NCBI GenBank assembly: GCA_034509925.1
Contig: CM067529.1
Location: 4,164,001 to 4,228,000 of the forward strand
DNA from: Hirudinaria manillensis
Taxonomy: Eukaryota > Annelida > Clitellata > Hirudinida > Hirudinidae
Length of the DNA stretch: 64,000 bases
Reading direction: 5' to 3'
In this document: piece after piece, positions 62,791 through 64,000 of the stretch
Position numbering within the stretch: the stretch's first letter is position 1
Layout: the number at the start of each line of letters is the position of its first letter
Position numbers and translations under genes: made by a program
The notes under the pieces: generated by a model
Databases searched by the model: none
What the model saw: only the letters and a program-made list of their open reading frames with translations
What the model was told of the DNA's origin: nothing

Positions 62791-64000
62791 ATGAATACAG
62801 AGAACTGCAAGGTGTGCAAGAAAAACATTGAGAGACAAATCATCCTAAGGGAATGCCGACACTCGTTTTGCTACGATTGCATTCGTAAAATATCCAAATT
62901 GGCTAACGGATGTCCCAAATGTGTCGGCACTTACGATGCAATTGTAGATAGAGTATCAAAACAGGAAGAGATGGAGAAGAAGGTCGAGGTTTTACCGATC
63001 TCCGACTCGGAGGAAAACAAGGATGAATGTTGCATCTGTCTCGATGGAAAGGAAAACCGAGCCGTCATAAATGCCTGCTTCCACAGCTTCTGTTTTCAAT
63101 GCATCTGCGATTGGGCCGAAACCACGAACCAGTGTCCGCTGTGCAGGAGCGAGTTCTCCGAAATCTACCACGACATCGTAGACGACAACACCTTCCAGAC
63201 TCTCCGAGTGAAGAGAACCGACAAGAGGAACGTTCGTCCAAATAGAGCTACAACCTTTAACGATGTCCATCCCATACCGAATTTTGGCACTCAGCAAAAC
63301 ATTCCTATATCTATGGAATCGACAAACAGGTTAATATCAAGGCTGAGACAATTTCTCGCCTCGAACCACAGACGGCAAGTGAGTTCTTCGACTTCTAGCG
63401 ATGACGAGCCTTCTTTGAACGTACATCAGTTCAGAAATCGGGCACTGGTTCTGAACGATGAGACGCAGCCCAGTACGTCATCAGGTCAAAGAAATGCCGA
63501 AGCAGGATCGTCCAGCGATCAGTCAGTCACACGTCGCGGACTAACAAGATCTCGAGCCTTTTTAGTCCCGCGCGGAGAAAGACCGGTCCAAAGAGAAAAC
63601 GGTTCGACGGCCACGGCCGAAGAACACTTATCTCCGCCCAGCTTTTTAGATAGAATTCCAAGGAGAAATGTGAGAATCTACGATGTCCTTCGTATTCAAA
63701 ACGAAGGAGGACATTCATCGAATTTCATTAGTACGGGGATCACCAGATTGCAAAGAATTAGGTCTCAAACCTCTCCAATGGAGGAGCCTAGCCATGCCAC
63801 TGGCCACAATTCACAAAGTCAAACTGCAGCGATGACTGAGCGATTGCCAGGGACAGTTGGTGGCAGAAGAAATTTATATGCCAGATCGGAATCTCTTGAT
63901 AATATATTATCCGACCTGCAATCGTCGTCGAACAGAGAAGCCTCCCGGATCCGTCCCAAGCGTAACAGATTATATCTTAATTGCTTCGCGAATCCCGAAG
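62791..64000 (+). CDS. Double-RING protein, TOPORS-like second RING (copy 2, partial)
   Basis: An open frame of 403 codons from ATG 62791 runs off the window without a stop. RING 1 is at 6-44 (C6-x2-C9 ... C22-x-H24-x2-C27-x2-C30 ... C41-x2-C44). RING 2 is at 80-118 (C80-x2-C83 ... C96-x-H98-x2-C101-x2-C104 ... C115-x2-C118), followed by EFSEIYHDIVDDNTF. The two-RING layout and this extension are shared with the gene at 60460, while the long Ser/Arg-rich tails differ, so the two are diverged tandem duplicates. The tail here includes NFISTGITRLQRIRSQ and is longer than that of copy 1. Like copy 1 it is probably a nuclear or cytoplasmic E3 ligase; substrates are unknown. Confidence 0.85.
   Translation, partial: MNTENCKVCKKNIERQIILRECRHSFCYDCIRKISKLANGCPKCVGTYDAIVDRVSKQEEMEKKVEVLPISDSEENKDECCICLDGKENRAVINACFHSFCFQCICDWAETTNQCPLCRSEFSEIYHDIVDDNTFQTLRVKRTDKRNVRPNRATTFNDVHPIPNFGTQQNIPISMESTNRLISRLRQFLASNHRRQVSSSTSSDDEPSLNVHQFRNRALVLNDETQPSTSSGQRNAEAGSSSDQSVTRRGLTRSRAFLVPRGERPVQRENGSTATAEEHLSPPSFLDRIPRRNVRIYDVLRIQNEGGHSSNFISTGITRLQRIRSQTSPMEEPSHATGHNSQSQTAAMTERLPGTVGGRRNLYARSESLDNILSDLQSSSNREASRIRPKRNRLYLNCFANPE

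Overview
This window is nuclear DNA from an animal, most likely an invertebrate. The genes have many short to medium introns with GT...AG borders. Coding exons are GC-richer and set in AT-rich introns full of trinucleotide microsatellites, mainly (TTA)n, (GAT)n and (GGT)n. SPRED (EVH1 plus Sprouty domain), MARK/PAR-1, NUP210 and the piRNA-pathway protein EXD1 are animal families. The exact lineage cannot be read from the sequence. No operons, CRISPR arrays, rRNA, tRNA or intact transposons were seen.

Layout. 1-6.2 kb: repeat-rich DNA with weak exons of an unrecognised minus-strand gene. 6.3-10.1 kb (+): DRG2, complete, 14 exons, 364 codons. 11.0-13.1 kb (-): ARMT1, complete, 5 exons, tail-to-tail with DRG2. 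14.6-18.2 kb (+): SPRED, 6 exons. 19.5-37.6 kb (+): NUP210, more than 40 exons. The 4.3 kb NUP210 intron at 30653-34963 holds two intronless antisense genes: EXD1, and a 430-residue unknown protein with a C-terminal membrane anchor. 38.1-38.5 kb (+): a possible small gene. 41.8-55.3 kb (+): a MARK/PAR-1 kinase, 18 coding exons, 942 residues. 56.7-57.8 kb (-): an unrecognised two-exon gene ending almost on the MARK poly(A) signal. 58.2-58.7 kb (+): an unrecognised two-exon gene that converges on a complete five-exon RPS21 (-, 58.8-59.6 kb). 60.5-64.0 kb (+): two tandem intronless-CDS genes for double-RING proteins; the second runs off the window.

The neighbours are mostly unrelated housekeeping and signalling genes: translation (DRG2, RPS21), metabolite or protein repair (ARMT1), Ras-MAPK control (SPRED), nuclear pore (NUP210), and polarity and microtubules (MARK). 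The two parts that look most lineage-specific and least explained are the nested EXD1 plus tail-anchored pair and the tandem double-RING genes. All multi-exon models were built by hand from reading frame, splice sites and family knowledge. Exons of DRG2, ARMT1, SPRED, MARK and RPS21 add up to a continuous frame; NUP210 has two uncertain junctions.
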